In this document: positions 38,484 to 50,024 of the stretch, piece by piece
How the letters are laid out: each line of letters begins with the position of its first letter
How positions within the stretch are numbered: the stretch's first letter is position 1
NCBI RefSeq assembly: GCF_963924675.1
Contig: NC_089222.1
Coordinates: 7,570,501 to 7,634,500, forward strand
Reading direction: 5' to 3'
Length of the DNA stretch: 64,000 nt
Source of the DNA: Phocoena phocoena
Lineage: Eukaryota; Chordata; Mammalia; Artiodactyla; Phocoenidae
Notes under the pieces: model-generated
Told to the model about the DNA's origin: nothing
The model's database searches: none
What the model saw: the letters and a program-made list of their open reading frames with translations, nothing else
Made by a program: the position numbers and the translations under genes

Positions 38484-38989
38484 AATAGCTCTAATAAAAT
38501 ATACTAAATAGACCCAGATATTTCTATTCATTCCATACAGTTGTGCAAGGTCATGGTTCTTTGAACAGCAAGATAGGTTATGATTCAGTGTTACCAATAA
38601 TACGCAACTGATTAAAATAAAATTATTGGATTTAAGCATGAGATGTATGACTATGACGTTACTCACTAATCTTTTTTTAGCTTTGAGATTAAACTATGAA
38701 GGAGTCTTCTGATCCAAGATAACCAGGTTGACACCCCATTTACCATGAAGACAAACATATTGCTGTCATCAATGGAACATGAACAGCAATGCCAATCAGG
38801 AAGGATTTCTATTTTTTGATGCTGCTCATGTGAGCAGAAAGGTAAAAGAAAATTGAATTAAAGAATCAACTTTTCTTCACTAAATACCCTTATTCACAAA
38901 AAAAGTAGTGAAAAGTTACATGGGAGTGAGCACCTCACCCTATCAACATAGAGTAATTCTCTGCTCTGCCCCAGACTATATCCAACTGC

Positions 38990-39440
38990 ATACTTTTCAT
39001 GTCTTACAGGCTTGTCAAAATTAATACATCTAAAACTCAAGTTTTAATTATTCTTTTTAAGTGTGTTTCTTCCTCTGGACTACTTGTGTCAATAAATGAC
39101 ACATGACCCATCCTATTGCTCAAGTCAAAAACCCAGGTGCCATCTTTGATTTCATGTTTCCTCTACACTACCTCAAATCTATCATGTCCTATTGGTTTTA
39201 CCTACAAAATATTTCTTGAATATTTTAATTTTTTTCCTATTCTATTATCATTATCCTTGTCCATGATTATCTCTCACCTGGACAACCAAAATAGTTTAAC
39301 AGGTCTTCCAACATAATTTCTGATCCTTTCTCATCCACCTCCATGGAGCTGCCAGAGCAATATTATTTATTAATAAAATTGTGAGCTATAGAATTGCTTT
39401 AAAGCCTTAGGTGTCTTCCCATTGCTCTTGAAATGACTGT
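38990..39440 (+). repeat. L2 (LINE2) fragment, sense
   Basis: 'ctcaagtcaaaaacccaggtgccatctttgatttcatg', 'ttggttttacctacaaaatatttcttgaat', 'ttatctctcacctggacaaccaaaatagtttaacaggtcttcc' and 'aaagccttaggtgtcttcccattgctct' follow the L2 ORF2 C-terminal order. 38481-38989 is unassigned. Confidence 0.75.
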
Positions 39441-40976
39441 TTCCACTACAGCCCCCACCTCCAGACAATCAGTAATCTATAATCAATTATTTTTCCTGAT
39501 AGTAAAAAGAAACTAAGGACTCAAAGTCCTGGCTAAAAGATTCAAAGTTTGAGGAAATTAAATAGTCCACTAAAGATCCATCAGTGTTCTCTGTTGAATT
39601 CCAGATCCTCAGAACGCTGAGAAAGGAAGTATGGATGATTTCCTGATGGAGAAACTCACCTACAGAAAGAAGGTCTATCAACAAGCTGAGGTATAAAGAG
39701 AAAGAAGAGAGAGAAAACTTCCAAAAAGCTTCAGCATGGAAAATTTGTGGGTCCATTCCCAGATTCAAATTTTGATCTGTACACTTTCTTCTACTCTTAT
39801 CCATTTGCACTAGTCCAACCTATATAATATGTAGAAGGTTATTAATAGGCAACCATTTGATTTCTACAAGTCTGAGGGGAAAAGGAAAAGATTCTAGAAA
39901 CAAAAACACAAATGACTTTTCTTCATTCAACCTTGGGCCAAAGCCACAGGCATAAGCTAGTGACATGACAATCCCTTTTTAGGGCAAGATATGTAGAGAT
40001 GGGACCAAAGCTAACAAATCAAGATATCCATATCCAAATATTCCCATACACAGCCCCACTGGCCATCTCATTCAAAATATCCCCTAATAAATATTTCATA
40101 AAACCCTTTGAACACAAATGCTCCTTCTAGTGAGGCTACATAAATAAATGCAAAATGAATGGTTTTGCAGTTCCTTCCTTTGGCCATTTTGGCCTTCCTG
40201 ATATCAAAAAGAAATTTTTCTTCTTTATAGAAGTTAGGGGAGAGGGAAGTCTTTTCAATAACAACTTGAATGTCAGAGCTACAGAGGCCTCAAATATATC
40301 ACTGAGTGGCCTATTTACCATGTCAAACAATGAATTTATCATCTGTGACAAGGAGAATTTAAGTCTCTGGGTACTCAAACTGCTTTTCTCTACTGAAGTC
40401 ATGATAACTGCTAAATTAATTTAGTTTAACTTTTTTCTCTCATGAATATTTTATAGTTCCTTCTTCAGGACATCTAGATTTTCAAGTACATTGTCTTATT
40501 AAGCTTACACATTTTAATTTAAAAAAATTTGAGATCGAATGTATATGCCATTCAAATGTCTTCCTGTCATCCTCTCGTCTGCAGCACAAATAGTAGTGGT
40601 CATGGTTTAATGTCATCTGTCATGTTAGTGAACTCTACATGAGGAGGATTTCCTTTTCACAATGTAAAAAATTTAGGTCTCTATATTGTGATTACCAAAG
40701 TACAGATTCCTTTAAAGAAAATGTCTGACTTAAATGGATAGAACTTATCTGATTAGAAAAATTTGATTATTTTAAAACTCAATTCTATTGTGCTTTCAAA
40801 GCACAATGTGCATAATTTCACAAAGTGTCTTGAATTATGAAATAACTTAAAAGTCTCGTTCATTATTGTTGAACCAAATACTCTTCAAACATACCACGTA
40901 TTTTTACATTATTGAAGTTGTACTAAACAAATACAAGTCTTCTGAGACAGGGAGGAAAATATAGATCATAAAGGTA
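39441..40976. other. Unassigned sequence
   Basis: No repeat recognised. Antisense and sense open frames at 39487-39810 and 40136-40424 show no domain or splice context. Confidence 0.45.
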
Positions 40977-41217
40977 GACCAGTGTTTTCAGCTGGAGGCA
41001 GTTTTGCCCCCCATCCTCCCTGGGGACATTTGCCAATGTCTGGAGACTTTTTTGATCATCATAACTGTGATGGGGTAGAGGTAGGTTGTTTCTGATATCC
41101 AGTGGGTAGAGGCTGAGGATACTGATAAACACCCTAAAATGCATAGGACAACTCCTCACAACTCAGAATTATCTGGTCCAAAATTTCATTAGTGCCAAAG
41201 CTGAGAAACCCTGAGTT
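40977..41217 (+). repeat. MER20-like hAT (Charlie) DNA transposon
   Basis: Begins 'agaccagtgttttcagctggaggcagttttgcccccc', continues 'ggggacatttgccaatgtctggagacttttttgatcatcataactg', 'ccagtgggtagaggctgaggatactgataaacaccctaaaatgcataggac', and ends 'gtgccaaagctgagaaaccctg'. It is almost complete, and the terminal inverted repeats are still visible. MER20 copies act as enhancers in eutherian endometrium at some loci (known elsewhere). No such role is shown here. Confidence 0.85.
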
Positions 41218-41499
41218 ACACAAATCAAGAGAACTGCACGAAGAAAGAGAAGAATGAGATGTTTCTCTCATCAATAGACAGCTCTTAGAGGAGTACCATG
41301 TATGGCTGTGGATACACAAACCCAGAACATGATTTCAAATTCGCGAATTCAGGAATAAGGTATCAAGGATGAAATAATACAATGAAAATTGTGAGGAAAA
41401 GTAAAAATTGTTTGACAATCACACTCATAAACTGTTCAACTTCACTACAAACTTGAAATGTAAAAAAGCATCTTCCTCCTCATCACCATAATCACCATC

Positions 41500-41640
41500 T
41501 TTCCCATGTAATGGTTGAGGAAACTAAGCTGATAGAAGCCAACAGCCTAGCCCAGATCACTCAGAAGAGTCACAGTGACAACATACATCTAAATTTTCTG
41601 ACTCTTAATCTAGTGCTTTTCTCACTATATCATGTATATT
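41500..41640 (-). repeat. MIR fragment, antisense
   Basis: 'tggttgaggaaactaagctgatagaagccaacagcctagcccagatcactcagaag' fits reverse MIR. Confidence 0.6.
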
Positions 41641-42109
41641 TCTATCATATCCCTTGCAAAAGAAAACCTAGAACGTATGTGACACTTCAAACCTGTTGTT
41701 ATGAGAAACACTGGCAATGAAATAAGGAGTTTCAGAAATGGTAATAGCATGGTGTTTACACTCGCCTCTTGCAGGTTCTGCAATAAGACCCAAGAATTTC
41801 TACAACCCTTTAAAATTCTACTGCAAATGAGTGTGTGGGGTGTCTCTGATAGCAGATGCTCTAGAAGGTAGGTAAACGAGTCCCATCACCAGACACAGAG
41901 CATCACCAGAATGACATCACAATGCCTATTCACCATCAAGATAATAAAATCATCACTGACTCTGGCTGAAGAAATATTTTATGGATCCATATTCATAGAT
42001 ACCACCTTAAGCCCATTGAAGGGAGGTTGTTGGATAAATAGAGCAAAGAATAGATTTGGCATCTATTGGCTTTAGGAAATCACTGTAAGGGGACTAGAGG
42101 AAGAAGCTC
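41641..42109. other. Unassigned sequence
   Basis: No element recognised. Confidence 0.45.
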
Positions 42110-42275
42110 TTTCTAGACCTGGCTTTTTCGCTGACTTACTGTGTAGCTTTAAAGTAACTTATATTTTCTGTATTTCAACTTTTTCATTTGTAAACTGAAA
42201 AAAGTAGCTACCACTTAGATGTGGTTGTACAAATAAAATGAGACAAATTTATATGAATACATCTTGATAAGAAAA
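42110..42275 (+). repeat. MIR fragment, sense
   Basis: 'gctgacttactgtgtagctttaaagtaacttatattttctgtatttcaactttttcatttgtaaactg' is a degraded MIR body. Confidence 0.6.
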
Positions 42276-42689
42276 GCCAACAAACAGATATACAATGTCA
42301 TTATTAACTATTGTCTGTGCTCTTAATACTGATGTTGTTTTCAGCTAGGCTTTGGGCAGTGTGGCCCCTAAAATATGTGTTCAAGTTACTGGTAAAAGAA
42401 AAAACACTTTTCAAACTTTAAATATCGTGCCAGATTCAAATGAGTTTTGCCAAGAATGATGTTGGTTTTAAAACTGTCCTGTGAAATACTGACTGTAAGA
42501 AAGAGTTCCCTGAGAGAAGTAGGTTATAACCAATAAAGGGGATATATTTATATTGACACCTCATTCAGAACAACTCTTATAACAGACCCTGTTGATTTCC
42601 TTCATAGCAAGTATGCTTATAGCTATGTGTTTGTAGCAACCTTTCTCTAGCTAACAGACTCTTAATTTCATTTTGAATGCAATATGCTC

Positions 42690-43174
42690 AGCTCCGTGAT
42701 ATGAACTGAAGGGTCTCAGCCATCACAGCAGCCCTATGTCCCTTACAGAGTAGCATGCAACCTAGTGCTGACCAGTGACCTATAAGGAAAAATCTACTGG
42801 ATGGAGGAGATTTTTGTGACATGTTATCCTTTATGATTAATTAAAACAATAGAGATGCAAACAGAGAGGACTCTTTTGTTTCCTTCCATGTTTCCTACTT
42901 TGTAACATAAATATGATGAGATATCTGGAACTGTAGCAGCCATCTGTCAACCATGAGGCAAAAAGCTTGAGGTCCAACACCATCATGGTGAGAATGGCAG
43001 AGTGGGAGGATGAAAAGAGAATGAGTCCTTGATGACATTATTACGCTTCCTAGCCAATCCTGGAACCACTGCGCCCAGATGGGTTGTTAAGTGTACACTG
43101 AATGTTCCCTTGTTTTAACCCAATGTTTATCAGGTTTTTAGTTACTCATAGCTAAGGTATCCTAACTAATACAC
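42690..43174 (+). mobile_element. MaLR LTR (MLT1-type)
   Basis: 'cagcagccctatgtcccttacagagtagcatgcaacctag', 'accagtgacctataaggaaaaatctactgg', 'cagccatctgtcaaccatgaggcaaaaagcttgaggtc', 'gagtccttgatgacattattacgc' and the terminal 'ggtatcctaactaatacac' match the layout of MLT1 LTRs. 42276-42689 is unassigned. Confidence 0.7.
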
Positions 43175-44149
43175 CCATGTACTAATTCTACTTGTGCCCT
43201 CTAGTGATCTTGTAAGCCTGTTTTTATATAAAGTTAGCATATCTCCATTTCTTTTATAAAAACATCACATTTTGCTAATGGAAGAGAAAAGACCTAGGAT
43301 ATAAGACATTGGGAAAGTAACAACCACTTCTGCTTCATGGATCAGAAATAATAGGACATTGTTTTTTCCATTTCTGTATTTTGCTAGCACTGATTCCTCT
43401 GCTGGGAAACCACTTCCTTCTTTATCTAGCTGGTCACATCTTCATATTCTCAGCTAGAGACTCACTTTTATGAAATCTTCTTCCAAGCAGAATTAGATGA
43501 TTTCAACTTCGGGTTCCTATATATGTCAAGCAGGTCTTTTCTTTTGGTAGCAAGAAACAGAACACATGCTCAAATTGGCTGAAGCAAGATGGGGAATTAG
43601 AGGCTCACATGACTGGAAAATCCAAGAAGACATCTGCCTTAAGTCAAGCCCTTAAGTCAAGGGCTTAAATGAGGTTGTCAGGATTCAATCTTGAGATCAC
43701 TCCTTTCTGCTGTCCACTGTGTTGGTCCATTCTTAGACAGGACCTTTTTTTTCATGTGCCAAGATGGGAACCACAAATCTGATTCATTCACTCAGATGCT
43801 CCGGTAGAAAAGTAACTATATTTCTATAACCACAAAAATGTCCTGGACTTGCTCTGGTTGGCTTAGCCAGGGTCATGGGCTCATGGTGTGGCCAGGGGTA
43901 TGGAATACCTGATTAGTGTAGTATGAAGTTGGAGGTGGGGAGAGCCCCACACAAATCCAGTGGACTGAGAAAAGGAAAACAATTGATTCCCCAAAGGAAT
44001 TCCTAAAAATGGGAAAATGGTTGAGGATGGGAAGAAAGCATGATACCGTGCACACACCACTACGTTATACCCCATTTATTAATTAAAAAAAAGATATTGA
44101 TTGTTATTATGTTCCAGGCACCACTGTTTCTCTCCCCACTAAGCTTCAC
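43175..44149. other. Mostly unassigned, with possible old repeat
   Basis: 43540-43760 ('agcaagaaacagaacacatgctcaaattggctgaagcaagatggggaattagaggctcacatgactgg') resembles a common old repeat that I cannot name. It includes an imperfect direct repeat 'cttaagtcaag' at about 43639-43668. 43380-43500 is weakly L2-like. Confidence 0.35.
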
Positions 44150-44365
44150 TCCTCAAAGGACAATGTCTTATTTAAAGCATCTTATGCTCCCTCTTATAGC
44201 ACACAGCACATTGTACCATTTGAGTATTTGTCACCTTACACCAAATGGTAAACCCTGAAAATGGGACCTCATCTTACTCCTCTTTCCATTTTCAAAACCT
44301 CCTACAGTGCCAGATTGGCACACAGTTTACTCACTGAGTTTTTATTGAATGAATGTGTTAGTGCT
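44150..44365 (+). repeat. L2 3'-end fragment
   Basis: 'ctcatcttactcctctttcc ... acctcctacagtgccagattggcacacagtttactcactgagtttttattgaatgaatg' resembles the L2 3'UTR ending in the '-gaatgaatg-' tail. Confidence 0.5.
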
Positions 44366-45703
44366 CAAGTACTCTGGGCAGAACTTGAGTTGTAATGAAT
44401 AGTCAATAAGTGCAATTACCCTGTTAATCTCTAAATAGTGCCCAAGATGTATTTTTCAGATTTTGCCGACCCCTAGCAAACGCAGAGATGCTGAACAGAA
44501 TGAAACTAAAAAACTAAGCACCGTTTAAGTGGCCACCCACATAAAGAAGAGAGAGGAAGTGGAGTGGAGAGATCACAGATGTAAAGTTGTGTTGCTACTA
44601 ACTTTAGCCAAAGTCACACACTTAAACATGGGAAACATTTCAAACTTTGAAGGTGATGAGACAGGGAAAGAGTGTTTTCAAAAAGGATGCTGTAACAATT
44701 CATCAAAAACAAAGTAGGTCTTAACTCTCTCGAGAATGTAGGTCACAAATTGAACAAAAATAGAAATCTAAGCTCCTTGGACAAAGCCAGAGGCAAGAAG
44801 CCAAAACACTAACATAAAAACCACTCTCACTAACCTAAGTAAGCAGCAGGAAATCGCATCATTTGGACTTGGGTCCAGGCCAAACACAGTTCCCAAGGCC
44901 CAGCTCAGGCAGGAAGTACTCCTGCCATCTCTCTGACAGCTCAAGTCTGAAGCAGCAGCCAGAGGAAAGCAAACATCTAGCCAAGCTCTATATCAAGAAA
45001 TGAGACGAGATGTGGAGATCAAGATTCACAGCCCAACAAACACAAAAACCAAAACTAAAGAATAGGTATGTTGGGTCAAGATTCCAAAGACAGTAAGAAA
45101 GTGCCAGTGCAGAAAAACAAGTTTAAAAGAATCTTAAAAATTATTTTTTAGGCTCCTTGTCTTGTATGTGCATATTCACATACCTATTTGCATATTTCAA
45201 CTATTACAACAGCTGCTTATCTAGTGAGGGTTTCTGTTTCAACCGTGAAACATATACAGTAACATGTCTTTGTAACATTTGTATTCATATAAATCCTTTC
45301 AAACTTCAAGTAATCAAATTATTATTGGATTCAAAGATTTAGGGCTTGCAATCCATTACTTTTCCTGTGTTTTCTCGCTTTTATTTATTTAGAAAGAAGT
45401 GATAAGCAAGAAAAGATATATGACACAAATGAGCCAAGAATAGCTGACCCACACCACCAAAAAAAAATCATTATTCTTTTCGTTTTACCTTTCCATGCAT
45501 TCAAAACATGCAAGGTTTTACCACATACATTTTTGCTTTTGAGACTATGGCACTCATAGTAACCTGTCATCCACTTAGTTTATAACATCAGTTTTCCCCT
45601 CATTTTGCCTGAAGTTTATGACATATTTATCATTTAAAAATTGTTTTAATATTCCAATGGGAATAAACAGAAAGTTGTATATATCCTGCAAGAGGAAGAT
45701 ATA
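44366..45703. other. Unassigned sequence
   Basis: No repeat or gene recognised. Confidence 0.45.
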
Positions 45704-45869
45704 CTAATCTGAATATTTATACTGGCCTTTTTGAAAAAATTTTCTTCCCCAGCCTCTGAAGTACCATGATTCCACCATCACTGCCATTTCCTGAAGCCAC
45801 ACCAGCATGACTTGAGGGGGTCCACACCATGAACACAGTGTCTCAAAGCGCCCAGTACAGGACTCACAC
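45704..45869 (-). other. Speculative exon-like segment
   Basis: On the minus strand a strong splice-acceptor-like sequence ('tttcctctttttcccattcccag', AG at 45871-45870) precedes an open reading segment that reads 'CESCTGRFETLCSWCGPP' and stays open to a TAG at about 45704-45706. The paired CxxC motifs (CESC and CSWC) are what a zinc-binding fold would show, but two CxxC pairs arise easily by chance. No donor site, partner exon or known family was identified, so this is a lead and not a gene call. Confidence 0.15.
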
Positions 45870-46189
45870 CTGGGAATGGGAAAAAGAGGAAAACAAAACA
45901 AAACACAGATGCTTACTTATGTGTTCCTTTAGTTATCTTCCATAAACTTTCTGTTTGTCTACATTTTATACCTAGGTGCTCATAAAGGGAAAGAACCTTC
46001 AATGTTTAGTTCATTTTGTGAGTCATAATACACCATAGTGGAAACAGACGAGTGTTTTCCAGTTAAGGAGCCCAGAGGAATTGAAACGAACCCTTCTCAA
46101 GTCTCCTGAAGCCAATCTCTAACGGAAAAAAAAAGGCTCAGGACATCTATTTTTTTTAGTTTCCCATCTTCCTCCAAAAAATTAAATAA

Positions 46190-46720
46190 ATATTGACCTC
46201 CTTTTACCCAAGACAAATCCACTTCCTCAGACTCTTTATTTTCTCTTTCTCATGCCCCCTCCCACCCCACACACACACCTTGGTACTCTCACACCCTTAT
46301 AAAAACATCTGTCACTATAGAACCCTGCTCTGCCTATCACAAGTCCAAAAACTCTACATGCAACTTCCTCCTCATTCTCTCTGCCTTTGCATATACTAGT
46401 CCCTTTGTGAGGGAAACCCTAGCCTAGCCTCCACCTTCCCCTTACCTCTCTGCTGAACTCTACTCATTCTTTCTGAATTCCACTGGGAATTCCTTATGGA
46501 GCCTTTCTGTATTCTTCTACAGAATGAAGCACTTCAACCTCTGTCCCCAGTGGCCCTTTGTCCATGCCTCTTCTATAGCATGCATCCCACTGTACTATCA
46601 TTTTATGTTTCTGCCCCCTCCCAGCTAGATTCATCACAGATGTGCCTGGTCCACCCTTAGAGTGTCCTCCATGCCTGGGTCATAGTCTGGTATTACAAGA
46701 TGCTCATTTTTTGTTTATAG
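46190..46720 (+). repeat. Possible L2 3' fragment
   Basis: 'ctctgctgaactctactcattctttctgaattcc', 'cttatggagcctttctgtattc' and 'cccagctagattcatcac ... catgcctgggtcatagtctgg' have the order of an L2 3' end, with weak identity. Confidence 0.35.
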
Positions 46721-46779
46721 AAAGAAGTAATGTATAAATCAAGTGAAGTTGTCTGTTTACAAAGAACAAAGGCATCATT

Positions 46780-47230
46780 TACTCTTGGCTTGGTTGAAGG
46801 CCTATGGTAACAGGGATAGTGAAATTTCCATCAAACTTCATAAAATGGCAGCTTGTTCAAGGGATTACATTCCCACTACTTATATTAAATATTTAAGTAG
46901 ACCCCTGTCACTAGTTCTCACCAAAACATGTAAGCAGAAGATATGTTACTTTCAGAACAAGGCAGTTAAAAACTGCTGGATCTTTCCTAGTTTCTCTTCT
47001 CCATGTGCCACCTGAAGCAAAGAACTCTGAAGTTCAAACAGGATAGTGAAGCAACAAGAAGGAAAGAGTCTGGTTTGAATCTCCCTGTGAAGGAAAGCCA
47101 ATCACAAACCAGGAATCCCTTCCTTAACCTGTTGTTTCAGTGAAAATTAAAATGTTATTATGTTAAGCCATTGTATTTGAGGGGGGTGGCATTTGTTAAA
47201 GCAGCTCGCATTGCCCTTACTAATATACTT
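46780..47230 (+). mobile_element. Old MaLR/ERVL-type LTR
   Basis: The 3' part 'aaaatgttattatgttaagccattgtatttgaggggggtggcatttgttaaagcagctcgcattgcccttactaatat' is the typical end of an ERVL/MaLR LTR. The 5' part is degraded. Confidence 0.6.
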
Positions 47231-47272
47231 ACTATATAGTGACTTCTCTAAGGGATGTAGTCTGGTGTCCAT

Positions 47273-47291
47273 AAAAAAAAAAAAAAAAAAA
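47273..47291 (+). repeat. (A)19 homopolymer
   Basis: Uninterrupted A run after 'gtgtccat'. It could be the tail of an unrecognised retroposed fragment. Confidence 0.9.
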
Positions 47292-47339
47292 GCCCATCTA
47301 ACAATTTACCCTAACGTGTTTCATACTGGAAAATCCCTA

Positions 47340-47720
47340 ATTTTCTTTTCAAGTGATATTCTTGGAAGTAATTAATTGAATAAGGGGCCCTCCAGCATAG
47401 GGTCTTGGGATAATGGTGCTGCTCTTGAGAAAGGTCTTATTGATATGAAAAAGAGGTAACCAGTGGGAAAACAACCCTGCTGGAGTTGCCATGTTTGATT
47501 GTGAGACTGTATAATGACTTTGGGTAGAGTCAGTGACAAAGCCAAAATGCTGAACATGGCTAAGGAAATAGATGGAAAGAAACTGGGTGCTTTGGAAAGC
47601 TGTCCCACTGCTGGAAATTTTGATGTGTCTGATAGCAATATTTTTACTTATTTTTAAGCCACTTTGAATTTTATTTTCTTTTTCTTGCAAACAAGGAATC
47701 CTAACTGACACAAATACTAA
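47340..47720 (+). mobile_element. Possible old LTR remnant
   Basis: Ends 'taagccactttgaattttattttctttttcttgcaaacaaggaatcctaactgacaca', resembling an MLT-type LTR end. The upstream portion is unrecognised. The antisense frame of 120 codons (47349-47711) has no domain features. Confidence 0.4.
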
Positions 47721-48239
47721 ACTTATTATTAAAAGAACTATATTTCAGCTCCAAGGTACCCTTGACCAAGAAAGAGACACTCTCTAAAGTTGAATTTCCT
47801 CATTTTTAAGGTTTAATAATTTGTATGTTTGCAATGTTATTACAAAATAAATGATATATTATACATGAAAGCACCATGTCCAGGAAGAACATTCTAATGT
47901 CCTCTAAGGGACCAGAGAGATAACATAAATGAAATGTTCTAGGCAATACATGCTAACCTTCTTTTATTTTGACCAAGCATAATAATTACCTAGATATACT
48001 GCTTTTTAAAAGACAGTAATGTCAAACAGAGAACAGAAAGACTAGATCCTGTTTATTAACCACCTGTTTTTAATTAGTGGAAAAATTTTTATTACTGTAA
48101 ACTCTTATTAAGGACTCTGTTTTATTTCTCTAAAATGTTATTAAATGCTCTAATCCATTCCATTCTCCTTATACCCAACCCCTCAAAATTCAAGTACATT
48201 TAAAATAAAAACAAAATTCATGGCAAATAGCTTTAAGTT
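47721..48239. other. Unassigned sequence
   Basis: No element recognised. Confidence 0.45.
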
Positions 48240-49020
48240 GTGGTGGTTTTAAAACAGTCTTAAGTTCTTTGACCTTCCTCCCCTTTGAAATGGGGGCTAC
48301 ATCATCTCCCCTTGAACCTGGGCAGGATTGTTTCTGTTTCAACAACTAAGCATACTGATAGTGATGCCATGTGTCTTCAAAGGTTAAGTTTTTTGTTTTT
48401 CTTTTTTTTAAGGAATTTTTTCTTTTTTAAAAATTAATTAATTAATTACTTTGGGTTTGGCTGTGTTGGGTCTTTGTTGCTACGCACGGGCTTTCTCTAG
48501 TTGTGGAGAGCGGGGTCTACTCTTTGTTGTGGTGAGTGGGCTTCTCATTGCAGTGCAGAGCAATGTGCAGAGCACAGACTCTAGGTGTGTAGGCTTCAGT
48601 AGTTGTGGCATATGGGCTCAGTAGCTGTGGCTTGTGGGCTCAGTCGTTGTGGTGCATGGGCTTAGTTGCTCCAAGGCATGTGGGATCTTCCCAGACCAGG
48701 GATCAAAACCATGTCCCCTGCGCTGGCAGGCACATTCTTAACCACTGCACCACCAGGGAAGCCCAAAGGTTAAATATTTAAAAGCCACAGTATATCTGCC
48801 TTTTTGTCTTAGAACCTTGATCTCTCGTCATTCCCAGAGATCCTCCTTCAAGGGACCCAGTCACCATGCTCTGAGAAGTTCAAGCCTCATGGCGTGTCCT
48901 GAAACATCATATAACAGCAAAAAGCTATTCGCCTGAGGTCCTGTTTAAATTCCTGACCTACAGAATCCGTGACAATAACATGGTTGTTGTAGGACACTAA
49001 AAGTTCTACAGCAATAGATG
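48240..49020 (+). mobile_element. MLT1-type LTR split by a SINE
   Basis: Left part: 'gtggtggttttaaaacagtcttaagttctttgaccttcctcccctttgaaatgggggctac ... cccttgaacctgggcaggattg'. Right part, after 48774: 'accatgctctgagaagttcaagcctcatgg' to 'gaattcctgacc'-like text, 'acagaatccgtgacaataacatggttgttgt' and 'ctacagcaatagatg'. Removing the SINE joins the halves at 'aaaggttaa'. Confidence 0.75.
48388..48764 (-). mobile_element. CHR-family SINE, long type, inside the LTR
   Basis: Read on the minus strand it begins 'gggcttccctggtggtgcagtggttaagaatgtgcctgcc' and ends in an A-rich tail (the T-rich 48388-48450 region). The 9-bp target-site duplication 'aaaggttaa' is at 48379-48387 and 48765-48773. Confidence 0.92.
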
Positions 49021-49106
49021 GGGAAAAGACAAAAAAATTTGATCTCAAGTTAGTTGTTTAGTTAAACACTGAGCTGAAAAATTGTAAATATATGCTTTAG
49101 ATGTTC

Positions 49107-49187
49107 TGATTTTACTCATGGAGTCATAGAATTCAAAAGTTAATAGATTTTATGATTTTACTCATGGAATTACAGAATTCAAAAAGT
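49107..49187. repeat. Two-copy tandem repeat, period 46 bp
   Basis: 'tgattttactcatggagtcatagaattcaaaagt' (49107-49141) recurs as 'tgattttactcatggaattacagaattcaaaaagt' (49153-49187), with a handful of differences. Confidence 0.8.
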
Positions 49188-49379
49188 GAAAGGAACTTAT
49201 TATCAAGAGCTAAGTATCTCATTTAATCAATTAGGAAAGCAGAACCTAGGAAGTTTATATAACTTACCAAATCTCACACACCATATAATGGCAGACCTAT
49301 AAACAGAAAATAAAACTTTTGACGTGCAGTCAATTTAGATTTGTTTGTAAAATGAGGATTAAACTTATTTTCCATACTT

Positions 49380-49522
49380 TTAAAAGAGAATAAATTAGGA
49401 GTTTGGGGTTAACATATACACACTATTATGTATAAAATAGATAACCAACAAGGACCTACTATATAGCACAGGGAACTCTACTCAATATTTTTTAATAACC
49501 CATAAGGGAAAAGAATCTGAAA

Positions 49523-49576
<54 letters not shown>

Positions 49577-49669
49577 ATGTGTATAATGAAATCAGTTTGC
49601 TGTTCATCTGAAACTAACACAACATTGTAAATCAACTATACTTCAATTAAAAATTAAAAATCAAAAATT
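49380..49669 (+). mobile_element. 5'-truncated L1 3' end
   Basis: 'aattaggagtttggggttaacatatacacactattatgtataaaatagataaccaacaaggacctactatatagcacagggaactctactcaat' through 'gtaaatcaactatacttcaatt' and an A-rich tail, into whose end the next SINE inserted. (TA)n lies at 49527-49570. Confidence 0.9.
49527..49570. repeat. (TA)n microsatellite inside L1 3'UTR
   Basis: About 22 TA units, again at the equivalent L1 position. Confidence 0.95.
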
Positions 49670-49670
49670 A

Positions 49671-49880
49671 GGGCTTCCCTGGTGGCACAGTGGTTGAGGG
49701 TCCGCCTGCCGATGCAGGGGACATGGGTTCGTGCCCCAGTCCTGGAGGATCCCACATGCCGTGGAGCAGCTGGGCCCGTGAGCCATGGCCACTGAGCCTG
49801 CACGCCCGGAGCCTGTGCTCCATTACAGGAGAGGCCACAGCAGTGAAAGGCCCACATACCACACACACAAAAAAAATTAA
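49671..49880 (+). mobile_element. Young CHR-2-like SINE
   Basis: 'gggcttccctggtggcacagtggttgagggtccgcctgccgatgcagggg', 'gggttcgtgccccagtcctgg', 'gctgggcccgtgagccatggcc', ending 'gaaaggcccacataccacacacac' and an A tail. It inserted into the A-rich tail of the preceding L1, so the duplication is hard to define. Confidence 0.92.
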
Positions 49881-50024
49881 AAAGAGAATTATAGCTAAGT
49901 AGCTGGTATGGTAGGTAAAGAATATCCCCTTCTATTGTTATGGGAATTAACACTTCTTTTAGGCAAGATGAAATCACTTATGAGTGATAAAAAAGGAATT
50001 TTTAAAAACTCACCTGGAGCTTTC

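Noticed and set aside
38304..38666. Minus-strand frame with a long SLSLSL run
   Set aside because: Caused by the (GA)n microsatellite.
49654..49977. Minus-strand open frames with 'GMWDPPGLGHEP'-type text
   Set aside because: The same SINE-derived antisense frame as at 17448, not a gene.
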